In this document: in pieces, positions 52,015 to 60,582 of the stretch | How the letters are laid out: the number at the start of each line of letters is the position of its first letter | Position numbering within the stretch: the stretch's first letter is position 1 | Origin: Flavobacteriaceae bacterium | GTDB taxonomy: Bacteria > Bacteroidota > Bacteroidia > Flavobacteriales > Flavobacteriaceae | DNA: 64,000 bases | NCBI GenBank assembly: GCA_018402385.1 | Contig: JAGYJA010000007.1 | Coordinates: forward strand, 372,001 to 436,000 | Direction: 5' to 3' | Program-made: the position numbers and the translations under genes | Notes under the pieces: generated by a model | Databases searched by the model: none | What the model saw: the letters and a program-made list of their open reading frames with translations, nothing else | What the model was told of the DNA's origin: nothing

Positions 52015-53082
52015 ATGAACAAGCGCACAAAAATTATCCTTAGTTTATTGCTCCTTGCCCAAATCATTGGGTTGCGACTGCTTTCTTTTTTTCCGGAATT
52101 TGTTGAAAAATATTACAGCTTGGGAGTTTTCCCATTTATTTCAAAAATATCCAGACACCTCTTTGGATGGATTCCCTTTTCTGTGGGTGATGTGTTTTAC
52201 AGCGCATTGATTATTCTGGGAGTTCGGTGGTTGTATCTGAATCTCAAACGCCTCAAAACAAAACCTCTTGGTTTTTTTCTTGATATCACAGCCACCTTAT
52301 CCATCGCCTATTTTATGTTCAATATGCTCTGGGGTTTTAACTACTACAGGGTGCCATTGCATCAAACACTGGGAGTTGAGCGCGATTATACTACAGAACA
52401 ACTTCACTCATTTACAAAAGATTTAATTTTAAAAGCCAATCAACTTCATCGAGAGTTGGGATATGAGGATTCCATTAAGGTTGAAAACCCTTTTTCACAT
52501 CGGGAAATTTTTGATCGCTCCACAAATGGATATGACAACCTTAGCGAAAAGTTCCCCACATTTTCATATCATCCCAAAAGTATTAAACCCTCTGCCTGGA
52601 GCTTGGGGCTAAGCTATATGGGGTACAGTGGCTACTACAACCCGTTTACAGCAGAAGCACAGGTTAATGATATGATTTTAGGTCATCGATTTACGGTAGT
52701 TACCTGTCATGAAGAAGCCCATCAACTGGGCTATGCAGCAGAAAATGAAGCCAATTTTCTTGCGTATCTGGCAACTACTCACAATGACGATTTGTATTTT
52801 CAATATGCCGGGACCATTTTTGCTTTAAGGTATTGCGTCAATGAACTCGCCAGAAGAGACATGGATTTGTATGATGAAATCATCGATACTGTTAATTTTG
52901 GGATTCTTGAGAGCTATCGTGAAGTGAGGGAGTTCTGGCAAAGTTATGAGGGCCCTCTTGAATTTATTTCAAAAACCTTTTTTGACAGATTCCTGAAAGC
53001 CAATAACCAAGAAAAAGGATTGCAAAGTTATAGTTATATGGTAGCGCTACTGGTAAACTACCATCAAGAAAAACCGCTTTAA
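52015..53082 (+). CDS. DUF3810 membrane protein with HExxH motif
   Basis: A 355-residue protein with three N-terminal membrane segments (about residues 7-27, 48-68 and 85-110), then a soluble domain. It carries VVTCHEEAHQLGYAAENEAN (about residues 232-251). Here HEEAH followed by Glu 7 residues later resembles a gluzincin metallopeptidase site. The family is DUF3810. Function unknown, but it is probably a membrane-bound zinc protease. It stands alone with 105 bases before the amidohydrolase pair. Confidence 0.88.
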   Translation: MNKRTKIILSLLLLAQIIGLRLLSFFPEFVEKYYSLGVFPFISKISRHLFGWIPFSVGDVFYSALIILGVRWLYLNLKRLKTKPLGFFLDITATLSIAYFMFNMLWGFNYYRVPLHQTLGVERDYTTEQLHSFTKDLILKANQLHRELGYEDSIKVENPFSHREIFDRSTNGYDNLSEKFPTFSYHPKSIKPSAWSLGLSYMGYSGYYNPFTAEAQVNDMILGHRFTVVTCHEEAHQLGYAAENEANFLAYLATTHNDDLYFQYAGTIFALRYCVNELARRDMDLYDEIIDTVNFGILESYREVREFWQSYEGPLEFISKTFFDRFLKANNQEKGLQSYSYMVALLVNYHQEKPL

Positions 53083-53187
53083 GAATTCAATGCTCTCTTA
53101 AATTGCTGTTAAAAAGCCTTAAGAATCTGTTAATGTAAGAAGTGTTTTTTATTTTTAGAGATTCAATCTATTTAATTTAAAACAACA

Positions 53188-56175
53188 ATGAAAAAAAAGT
53201 TTCTACTTTTCCCCTTATTCTTTCTATTTCTCCACGCCTCGGCTCAAGACTATTTTCCAAAGAATGATGGCGTAAGCCACACCAATCAAAACTTTACCGC
53301 TTTCACAAATGCAACACTGTTCGTGACTCCCACTCAAAAAATTGAAGGTGGTACACTACTCATTCAAAACGGAGTCGTTATTGAAGCCGGAAAAAATGTG
53401 AAAATCCCTGCAAATACATCTACAATCAATCTGGATGGTAAGCACATTTATCCCTCATTTGTAGATCCATACAGCGATTTTGGAATAGAAAAACCCAAAC
53501 GCTCCAGAGGCGGTCGCTCTGCACAATATGAAGCTTCAAGAAGTGGTTACTATTGGAATGACCACATTAGAACTGAAATCAATGCTTTTGAAAAATTTAA
53601 GTTTGATGACAAAAAAGCCAAAGAACTTATTGACGCAGGTTTTGGTGCTGTAAGCACACATCATCAAGATGGAGTTGCTCGCGGTACCGGAATGGTCGTT
53701 ACCCTTAATAATAAAGGAAACAACAACGAACGAATCCTTCAACAGAAAGCCACCCAACATTTCTCCTTTACTCGCAGCCTTGAAATGGAACAAGCTTATC
53801 CCAGTTCAGTGATGGGTTCAATGGCTTTATTACGCCAAATGTATTATGATGCCCAATGGTATGAAGGCGGTAATGCAACCACAAAAGATCTTGCTTTGGA
53901 AGCTTTAATCGCCAATAAAAATTTACCTGCCATCTTTGAATCTAAAGACAAACTCAACAACCTGAGAGCAGATAAAGTGGGTGACATTTTTAATATTCAA
54001 TATACCATTGTGGGAAGTGGTTATGAATATGAAAACATCAATGAAGTAAAAGCAACAAATGCTACTTATATCATTCCACTCAACTTCCCGGATGCTTATG
54101 ATGTATCCAATCCTTATCAAGCAAGCTATGTTTCCCTTTCTGATATGAGAAAATGGAATCAAGCACCCCAAAACCCGAAAACCCTGGCTGAGAATAGCAT
54201 TCCATTTGCCTTTACAACACACGATATAAAATCACCTAAAGAGTTGAAGGCTAAAATCCAAAAAGCAATGGAGTATGGTCTCAGCTTTGAAAAAGCCCTG
54301 GAAGCTTTAACTACTGTCCCTGCACAAATTTTAAAAAACAACCGCATAGGCAATCTCAATAAAAATGCTTTTGCTAATTTTATTATTACCTCAGGACCTC
54401 TTTTCGAAAAAGGAACCACGCTCTATGAAAACTGGGTTCAAGGTCAACGACACGAGATTAATGATATGTCTCAAAAGGACATACGGGGGGAGTACAGCCT
54501 TACTGTAGCCGGCACAACTTATGAGTTGTCAATTTCAGGTGAACCCGGAAAACCCAAAGCCGAAATAAAACAAGATACCCTCAAGCACAAATCCACTTTA
54601 AGCTATAACAAAAACTGGATGGATCTCACTTTAACTAAAGATGATGAAACATACAGAATGACTGGAATTGTGAATAATGATTCAGACAATCTCAATGGAA
54701 GACTTATTTTACCCAACGGTAATGAATCTACATTTAGAGCAAACAAAACAGCTCCAATGGCTGAAGGCGATGAAAATGAAGAGGAAAAAGATAAAGAGGA
54801 AAAAAGCACACCCACCATACTTCCTCTTACCTACCCAAATATGGCTTATGGCAATACAAGTCTTCCACAACCTCAAGACATTTTATTTAAAAATGCCACA
54901 GTTTGGACCGGAGAAGAAGCAGGCATTCTTGAAGCTACCGATGTATTAATCAAAAATGGAAAAATTTCTAAAATTGGTAAAAACCTTGCTGCGGGAGGAG
55001 CCCGCGTGGTGGACGCTACCGGAAAACACCTTACAGCAGGTATCATAGATGAACACTCCCATCTGGCACTTTCTTCAGTGAATGAAGGAGGTCATAACTC
55101 CTCTGCCGAAGTCAAAATGGAAGACGTCGTTGACCCGGATGATATTGGAGTTTACAGAGCACTTGCAGGAGGTGTTACCTCTGCACAATTGCTCCACGGT
55201 TCAGCAAATCCCATTGGTGGTCGTTCAGCTCTTGTAAAATTCAAATGGGGTGAAACGGCAGACAATATGATTTACCAAAACGCTCCAAAGTTTATCAAAT
55301 TTGCTCTCGGCGAAAATGTAAAACAATCCAATTGGGGATCAAACAGTCGCTTTCCACAAACCCGAATGGGCGTAGAACAAGTTTATATGGACTATTTTCA
55401 AAGAGCCAAGGAATATGAAGCTAAAAAGAATAGTGGTACTGCATTTCGCTATGACGAAGAAATGGAAACGCTCGTTGAAATCCTCAACGGTGACCGATTT
55501 ATAAGTTGTCATTCTTATGTACAAAGCGAAATCAACATGTTGATGAAAGTCGCTGAAAAGTTCAATTTCAATGTCAATACATTTACCCACATTTTAGAAG
55601 GCTATAAAGTGGCCGAAATTATGGAAAAGCACGGAGTCGTGGGCGCCTCTACCTTTAGTGACTGGTGGGGTTATAAGTTTGAGGTTAACGATGCGATTCC
55701 TTATAATGCTGCCATTATGTACAATGCCGGTTTGAACGTAAGCATCAATAGTGATGATGGCGAAATGATTAGAAGATTAAATCAGGAAGCTGCAAAAGCT
55801 GTCAAGTATGGCGATGTTCCGGAATATGAAGCTTGGAAAATGGTCACCATTAATCCTGCTAAAATGCTTCACATTGATGATCGTGTGGGTAGTATTAAAG
55901 AAGGAAAAGACGCGGATGTGGTATTATGGAATAACAATCCGTTATCCATGTATGCAAAACCTGAAAAAACACTTATTGAAGGTGCTGTTTACTTTGATAT
56001 GGAAGATGATATTCTTAAGCGGAACGCCATTAAAAAAGAGCGCAACGATTTGATTAAAATGATGCTGGATGAAAAAAATGGAGGTGGAAAAACACAATCT
56101 CCAAGCAAAATGCCTCAACGTGATTTTCACTGTGAAACAGATCATTTGGCAGAAGGATTCCACAGCCATCATTAA
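53188..56175 (+). CDS. Two-module secreted amidohydrolase family protein
   Basis: A 995-residue protein with signal peptide (MKKKFLLFPLFFLFLHASAQ) and two amidohydrolase-like halves. The N-terminal half (about 30-430) has DGKHIYPSFVDPYSDFG where the metal-binding HxH would be, so it looks catalytically dead. A linker of acidic and Lys residues (about 520-545) follows. The C-terminal half (about 565-960) keeps IIDEHSHLALSS (HxH), FISCHSYVQSEIN, NTFTHILEGYKV and SINSDDGEMIRR, so it may bind metal. The terminal segment has C and H (DFHCETDHLAEGFHSHH). Substrate unknown. Tandem with the next gene (29 bases apart). Confidence 0.9.
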   Translation: MKKKFLLFPLFFLFLHASAQDYFPKNDGVSHTNQNFTAFTNATLFVTPTQKIEGGTLLIQNGVVIEAGKNVKIPANTSTINLDGKHIYPSFVDPYSDFGIEKPKRSRGGRSAQYEASRSGYYWNDHIRTEINAFEKFKFDDKKAKELIDAGFGAVSTHHQDGVARGTGMVVTLNNKGNNNERILQQKATQHFSFTRSLEMEQAYPSSVMGSMALLRQMYYDAQWYEGGNATTKDLALEALIANKNLPAIFESKDKLNNLRADKVGDIFNIQYTIVGSGYEYENINEVKATNATYIIPLNFPDAYDVSNPYQASYVSLSDMRKWNQAPQNPKTLAENSIPFAFTTHDIKSPKELKAKIQKAMEYGLSFEKALEALTTVPAQILKNNRIGNLNKNAFANFIITSGPLFEKGTTLYENWVQGQRHEINDMSQKDIRGEYSLTVAGTTYELSISGEPGKPKAEIKQDTLKHKSTLSYNKNWMDLTLTKDDETYRMTGIVNNDSDNLNGRLILPNGNESTFRANKTAPMAEGDENEEEKDKEEKSTPTILPLTYPNMAYGNTSLPQPQDILFKNATVWTGEEAGILEATDVLIKNGKISKIGKNLAAGGARVVDATGKHLTAGIIDEHSHLALSSVNEGGHNSSAEVKMEDVVDPDDIGVYRALAGGVTSAQLLHGSANPIGGRSALVKFKWGETADNMIYQNAPKFIKFALGENVKQSNWGSNSRFPQTRMGVEQVYMDYFQRAKEYEAKKNSGTAFRYDEEMETLVEILNGDRFISCHSYVQSEINMLMKVAEKFNFNVNTFTHILEGYKVAEIMEKHGVVGASTFSDWWGYKFEVNDAIPYNAAIMYNAGLNVSINSDDGEMIRRLNQEAAKAVKYGDVPEYEAWKMVTINPAKMLHIDDRVGSIKEGKDADVVLWNNNPLSMYAKPEKTLIEGAVYFDMEDDILKRNAIKKERNDLIKMMLDEKNGGGKTQSPSKMPQRDFHCETDHLAEGFHSHH

Positions 56176-56204
56176 TCGCTTAATTTTAAAAAACAATAAA
56201 CAAT

Positions 56205-57503
56205 ATGAAAAATATATATAAATCAATCTGCCTTTTGATGCTTCCTTTTATAAGCATCACATTGACTGCTCAACAAACACCTGCGCCTGCACAATCACAA
56301 GCCATCTCAATCACAGGAGCAACAGCTCATATAGGAAATGGTACCATCATTGAAAACGCAACCCTTGTTTTTGAAAATGGAAAAATTACTGCTATTGGTA
56401 GTGGTGGAGTCACAAAGGGAAAAGTAATAAACGCTCAGGGCAAACATGTATATCCGGGTTTGATTACTATAAACAACACTTTGGGATTGGGAGAAATTGA
56501 TGCCGTTAGAGCCAGTATGGATGTCAATGAAATTGGCACCATAACACCCAATGTAAGAAGCTTAATTGCTTACAATGCTGAAAGCAAACTAGTTGAAAGT
56601 ATGCGGCCCAACGGTGTTCTACTGGGGCAAATTGTACCTCGCGGCGGAAGAATAACCGGGACCTCATCTGTAGTTCAATTTGATGCCTGGAACTGGGAAG
56701 ATGCCGCTGTGAAGGTAGATGATGCTATCCATATGAACTGGCCAGACAGCTTCAGAAGAGGACGCTGGTGGATGGGTGAATCCAGAGCTTATCAGCCAAA
56801 TAAAGATTATGATGAAGATATTCAAGCTGCCCGCGATTTTTTAATTGCAGCCAAAGCTTATCACAAATCAACTCCCAAGGAAAATAATCTGGCCTTTGAG
56901 TCGGTGAGAGGACTTTTTGAGGGCAGTAAAAAGTTTTATGTGAGTGCATCAAGTGAAAAAGAAATCATAGATGCTGTCACATTTGCTAAAGAAATGGGCA
57001 TCCAAAACACGGTGCTCGTGGGTGGTTACCACGCCTATAAAATCACTGAATTTCTCAAACAAAACAACATTGCTGTTGTTGTTAGCAGAACACAAAGTAC
57101 GCCTAGCTTTGAAGACGACGATTATGATCTGCCTTACAAATCACCTAAACTCCTTCACGACGCAGGTCTTTTGGTATCCATTGATCCGGGAGGACGTATG
57201 GAACGTATGAATACCAGAAACCTACCATTCTATGCAGGTCAAGTTGTGGGACAGGGAATGAGCCACGAAGAAGCGCTCCAATTGATAACCTTAAATGCTG
57301 CTAAAATATTAGGCATTGATGCAGACTACGGAAGTTTGGAAGTTGGAAAAAGTGCTACACTATTTATCTCTGAAGGAGATGCCCTGGATGTAAGAGGAAA
57401 CAAGCTTACACAGGCTTTTATTGATGGAAGAGAAATTTCATTGGAAAGCCACCATACCACGCTTTATAACAGATATTCAGAAAAGCTGGAAACTGATAAA
57501 TAA
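56205..57503 (+). CDS. Amidohydrolase-like secreted protein, metal site degenerate
   Basis: A 432-residue protein with signal peptide (MKNIYKSICLLMLPFISITL and TAQQ). It has an amidohydrolase fold: NAQGKHVYPGLITINNTLGL where HxH is expected, and VSIDPGGRMERM where the active-site Asp region would be. The missing His suggests a partner or pseudo-enzyme to the upstream gene. The C-terminus has the beta-sandwich signature GSLEVGKSATLFISEGDALD. Such tandem pairs are common in Flavobacteriia. A terminator follows. Confidence 0.88.
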   Translation: MKNIYKSICLLMLPFISITLTAQQTPAPAQSQAISITGATAHIGNGTIIENATLVFENGKITAIGSGGVTKGKVINAQGKHVYPGLITINNTLGLGEIDAVRASMDVNEIGTITPNVRSLIAYNAESKLVESMRPNGVLLGQIVPRGGRITGTSSVVQFDAWNWEDAAVKVDDAIHMNWPDSFRRGRWWMGESRAYQPNKDYDEDIQAARDFLIAAKAYHKSTPKENNLAFESVRGLFEGSKKFYVSASSEKEIIDAVTFAKEMGIQNTVLVGGYHAYKITEFLKQNNIAVVVSRTQSTPSFEDDDYDLPYKSPKLLHDAGLLVSIDPGGRMERMNTRNLPFYAGQVVGQGMSHEEALQLITLNAAKILGIDADYGSLEVGKSATLFISEGDALDVRGNKLTQAFIDGREISLESHHTTLYNRYSEKLETDK

Positions 57504-57525
57504 CTTTTAGGTTAATAGATGATTG

Positions 57526-57560
57526 AACCTGCTTTTACCTTGTGTTTAAGCAGGTTTTTT
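57526..57560 (+). terminator. Rho-independent terminator after the amidohydrolase pair
   Basis: AACCTGCTT (57526-57534) pairs perfectly with AAGCAGGTT (57548-57556) around a 13-base loop, followed by T7. Confidence 0.8.
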
Positions 57561-58345
57561 TATTCTACAAATTCAGCATTAACAGGTGCACTAAAGAGAC
57601 TTTCCGGTAATACCGATTCTGAAACCACTACTTTAGAAAATGACATGGTGCGTGTGGGTTTTTGCGGTTTGTTGTTTTCGGCCTCATACCATACCATGGT
57701 TTCAGGAAGGAGCAAGCCGCTTTCTTCTAACCAGGTGTCATATTTGATATAATGCCAGTCTTTGCTTTTCTCTCCTTCAAAATAAGTAACGGTATAGCCC
57801 AGCCATTCCATTTTATATGTTTCTTTATCATAATAGATGAGGTATTCGTCATCCGGCGAGTCCCCAACACTTCTGCCAAACCCAATGTGAATTGCTCCTA
57901 GATTTTTTCTTTCAAAAACTACATCTTTACGCTCTGTATAAAAGGCTCTCGGGTCTGAAATGATAAAGGGCATGGCGTGAAAATAAAAAATGAGATTGTA
58001 ATAAAAGTTTGCATTTCCCTTAAAAGTTTGGTCTGGATCTAGCTTCCAAACATTTCTTCCATCAAAGCCCAAAGTGAAAGTCTCTGCTTCAATTCGGGTT
58101 TTTCGGGATTTTAAATCAGTTTTATGGACTTCTGCACCATCACTTTTTTGAACTTTAAAACTGAAACTATTCATTTTTTTCCAGTTTTCAAGACCACCGT
58201 GAGCTTCAAATATTTTATTCAAAATCAAAGGAAACTGCTTACTCTCTTCAGCTTTAGGTGTTGGCTGTCTTGGTTCTTGCTCCTTACTTTGGTTACAAGA
58301 ATAAAGTAGAACAACACTAAAAAACAATACTAAAAAACGTTTCAT
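57560..58345 (-). CDS. Lipoprotein, DUF6503-like
   Basis: A 261-residue lipoprotein (VLLYSCNQSK, Cys17). The mature protein carries NKIFEAHGGLENWKKMNSFS, then beta strands such as FTLGFDGRNVWKLDPDQTF and YYNLIFYFHAMPFIIS, typical of the outer-membrane lipoprotein-sorting (LolA-like) fold often named DUF6503. It probably carries or senses a lipid or small molecule. Its 3' end shares the T tract of the convergent terminator. Confidence 0.82.
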   Translation of the reverse strand: MKRFLVLFFSVVLLYSCNQSKEQEPRQPTPKAEESKQFPLILNKIFEAHGGLENWKKMNSFSFKVQKSDGAEVHKTDLKSRKTRIEAETFTLGFDGRNVWKLDPDQTFKGNANFYYNLIFYFHAMPFIISDPRAFYTERKDVVFERKNLGAIHIGFGRSVGDSPDDEYLIYYDKETYKMEWLGYTVTYFEGEKSKDWHYIKYDTWLEESGLLLPETMVWYEAENNKPQKPTRTMSFSKVVVSESVLPESLFSAPVNAEFVE

Positions 58346-58429
58346 AAAATCAATTTAATCTATGTATAAAGATATTTATAATTAGGGTCTTAAACCAAAC
58401 CTTTGCTGCTAAAGTTTCCAAAAAAGAAA

Positions 58430-58437
58430 TACCTTTG
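58430..58437 (+). promoter_or_regulatory. -7 element of the TrmH methyltransferase gene
   Basis: TACCTTTG matches TANNTTTG and ends four bases before the ATG at 58442. Transcription would start at or next to the ATG, suggesting a leaderless mRNA. A TTG at 58403-58405 is 24 bases upstream, just outside the usual spacing of 17-23. Confidence 0.5.
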
Positions 58438-58441
58438 TTGT

Positions 58442-59242
58442 ATGCAGAAACACATTAGCAGCATCCAAAACCCCTTAATCAAACAATTGTTATTGCTTCA
58501 GGAAAAATCCCGTGAGCGGAGAAAAACCGGACTTTTTGTAGTGGAAGGTGAACGAGAAATTTCGCTTGCAGTGAAGGCCGGTTATGAACTAGTTTCTCTT
58601 TTTTATTGCAATGAAATTTATTCAGAGCATATTTTTAAACATTTAACCGGGCAACCAATGGATCGCATTGAAGTGCCCATTGAAGTGTATCGCAAAATAG
58701 CTTACCGCGAAAGCACAGAAGGAATCATCGCCATCGCAAAATCAAAAACGCATTCACTGGACGCGCTTCATTTCAATTCAAAAAACCCTTTAATTCTCAT
58801 AGCTGAAGCTCCTGAAAAACCGGGTAACATCGGCGCTCTTTTACGCACTGCTGATGCAGCAAACCTTGATGCGGTTATTATTGCAAACCCAAAAACAGAC
58901 CTTTACAATCCCAATGTGATAAGGAGTAGTGTGGGTTGTTTGTTTACCAATCAAATTGCAACAGGAAGCACACAGGATATCATTTCGTTCCTAAAAGAAA
59001 AAAACATCGCTATTTATGGGGCAGCTTTGGAAGCCTCTATAAATTATACAACTATTGATTATAAGAAAGCCTGTGCAATTGTTGTAGGAACAGAATCTAC
59101 CGGTTTGAGTGATGAATGGACACAAAACACCACACAAAATATCATCATTCCAATGGATGGTGAAATTGACTCAATGAACGTCTCAGTAGCAGCCGCCATT
59201 CTTATCTTTGAGGCTAAAAGGCAACGAAAAAAAATAGTATAA
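58442..59242 (+). CDS. TrmH/SpoU family RNA 2'-O-methyltransferase
   Basis: A 266-residue SPOUT enzyme that methylates the 2'-OH of a ribose in tRNA or 23S rRNA. I chose the ATG at 58442 (MQKHISSIQNPLIKQLLLLQ); 13 more residues from 58403 would lie before the promoter. The N-terminal substrate-binding domain has RRKTGLFVVEGEREISLAVK. SPOUT motifs: EAPEKPGNIGALLRTADAAN (about 125-144), AIVVGTESTGLSDEW and IPMDGEIDSMNVSVAAAILI (knot). The exact RNA target is not clear. Confidence 0.92.
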   Translation: MQKHISSIQNPLIKQLLLLQEKSRERRKTGLFVVEGEREISLAVKAGYELVSLFYCNEIYSEHIFKHLTGQPMDRIEVPIEVYRKIAYRESTEGIIAIAKSKTHSLDALHFNSKNPLILIAEAPEKPGNIGALLRTADAANLDAVIIANPKTDLYNPNVIRSSVGCLFTNQIATGSTQDIISFLKEKNIAIYGAALEASINYTTIDYKKACAIVVGTESTGLSDEWTQNTTQNIIIPMDGEIDSMNVSVAAAILIFEAKRQRKKIV

Positions 59243-59302
59243 GCACCAAAAAACAAATTCCAAGTACCAAAATTGGAATTTGGAATTTTTAAATTTGGAA
59301 TT
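59243..59302. repeat. Dispersed AT-rich repeat with GGAATTTGGAATTT words
   Basis: CAAATTCCAAGTACCAAAAT, followed by GGAATTTGGAATTTTTAAAT and TTGGAATTTC, forms an imperfect inverted and direct repeat around TTGGAATTT. Similar words are at 2481-2617. It fills the gap between the methyltransferase and the M48 protease, and a longer open frame (from 59273) is created by it. Confidence 0.45.
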
Positions 59303-59308
59303 TCACAT

Positions 59309-60541
59309 ATGACCCCACAAACACTTTTTTACATCCTTATCGGTATTTTGATTTTCAGTTTTATTACTGACAAATGGCTGAATTTTCTCAATGCTAAAAA
59401 GTTTGATACCCCCATACCCGATGAGTTAAAAGATGTCTATAACGAAAAGGAGTATGATAAATCACAGCAGTATAAAAAAGTAAACTACCGGTTTTCATTG
59501 TTGAGTTCAACGGTGATGTTTGTCGCCACTTTGTTGTTTTTCTTTTTGGATGGCTTTGCGTTTGTAGATGGCATTGCACGAGGGTTTACAGATGACTCTA
59601 TTTTGGTGGCCCTGGTGTTTTTCGGGATTATTTTTATTGCTAGTGATTTGCTTTCCACACCGTTTTCATATTACGATACTTTTGTGATTGAGGAAAAGTT
59701 TGGTTTTAATAAAAGCACCAAAAAACTCTTTTTTGCTGACAAGCTAAAAGGCTTGGTGTTGGGTGCGCTTTTGGGTGGTGGTATTCTGGCACTCATCATC
59801 TGGTTTTATGAATCCACCGGGAAGGATTTCTGGATTTATGGTTGGATTATGATTACTGTATTTACGGTTTTTATGAATATGTTTTATGCAAAGCTCATTG
59901 TCCCGATATTCAACAAACAAACCCCTCTTGAAGCCGGAAGTTTAAGGGACAAAATAGAAGATTATGCTCAAAAAGTGGGCTTTCAACTCGACAACATTTT
60001 TGTAATTGACGGCTCCAAACGCAGCTCCAAGGCCAATGCTTATTTTTCAGGCTTTGGAAAGGAAAAGCGCATTACGCTTTTTGATACCCTCATCAACGAC
60101 CTCAACGATGAAGAAATCGTGGCCGTTTTGGCGCACGAAGTGGGCCATTACAAACGCAAACACATTATCGTTAACCTGTTGAGCAGTATTTTGTTAACAG
60201 GTTTTACGCTTTGGTTGCTATCGCTGTTTATTGGGAGTCCGCTATTGTCACAGGCCCTGGGTGTTGAAGTGCCTTCATTTCATATTGGGCTGATTGCATT
60301 TTTTATTCTTTACAGTCCCATTTCGACCAGTACCGGTTTGGTGATGAATTATTTGTCGCGGGTTTTTGAATATCAGGCAGACAATTATGCCAAAGCCACT
60401 TATGCCGGTGAACCCCTGATTTCGTCACTCAAAAAATTGTCAAAAAACAATTTAAGTGATTTGACACCCCATCCCTGGTATGTTTTTATTCATTATTCGC
60501 ATCCCACATTATTGCAACGTTTCCGTAATTTAAAGGCATAA
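59309..60541 (+). CDS. M48 family (Ste24-like) membrane metalloprotease
   Basis: A 410-residue polytopic zinc protease. The ATG at 59309 (MTPQTLFYILIGILIFSFIT) is preferred. An upstream start at 59273 would add residues encoded by a repeat. HExxH is in VAVLAHEVGHYKRKHII (about residues 273-289) and the third ligand Glu in SRVFEYQADNYAK (about 352). It belongs to the CAAX-prenyl-protease-like group and should degrade or process membrane and secreted proteins. It precedes rel with 41 bases between them. Confidence 0.92.
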   Translation: MTPQTLFYILIGILIFSFITDKWLNFLNAKKFDTPIPDELKDVYNEKEYDKSQQYKKVNYRFSLLSSTVMFVATLLFFFLDGFAFVDGIARGFTDDSILVALVFFGIIFIASDLLSTPFSYYDTFVIEEKFGFNKSTKKLFFADKLKGLVLGALLGGGILALIIWFYESTGKDFWIYGWIMITVFTVFMNMFYAKLIVPIFNKQTPLEAGSLRDKIEDYAQKVGFQLDNIFVIDGSKRSSKANAYFSGFGKEKRITLFDTLINDLNDEEIVAVLAHEVGHYKRKHIIVNLLSSILLTGFTLWLLSLFIGSPLLSQALGVEVPSFHIGLIAFFILYSPISTSTGLVMNYLSRVFEYQADNYAKATYAGEPLISSLKKLSKNNLSDLTPHPWYVFIHYSHPTLLQRFRNLKA

Positions 60542-60547
60542 ATATTG

Positions 60548-60578
60548 TTGTATCTTAAAAAAGTTAGTTGTACTTTTA
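60548..60578 (+). promoter_or_regulatory. Bacteroidota-type promoter of rel
   Basis: TTG (60548-60550), a 20-base spacer and TACTTTTA (60571-60578), one mismatch to TANNTTTG. The box ends four bases before the rel ATG, so this gene too may be read from a leaderless message. Confidence 0.45.
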
Positions 60579-60582
60579 GGTT

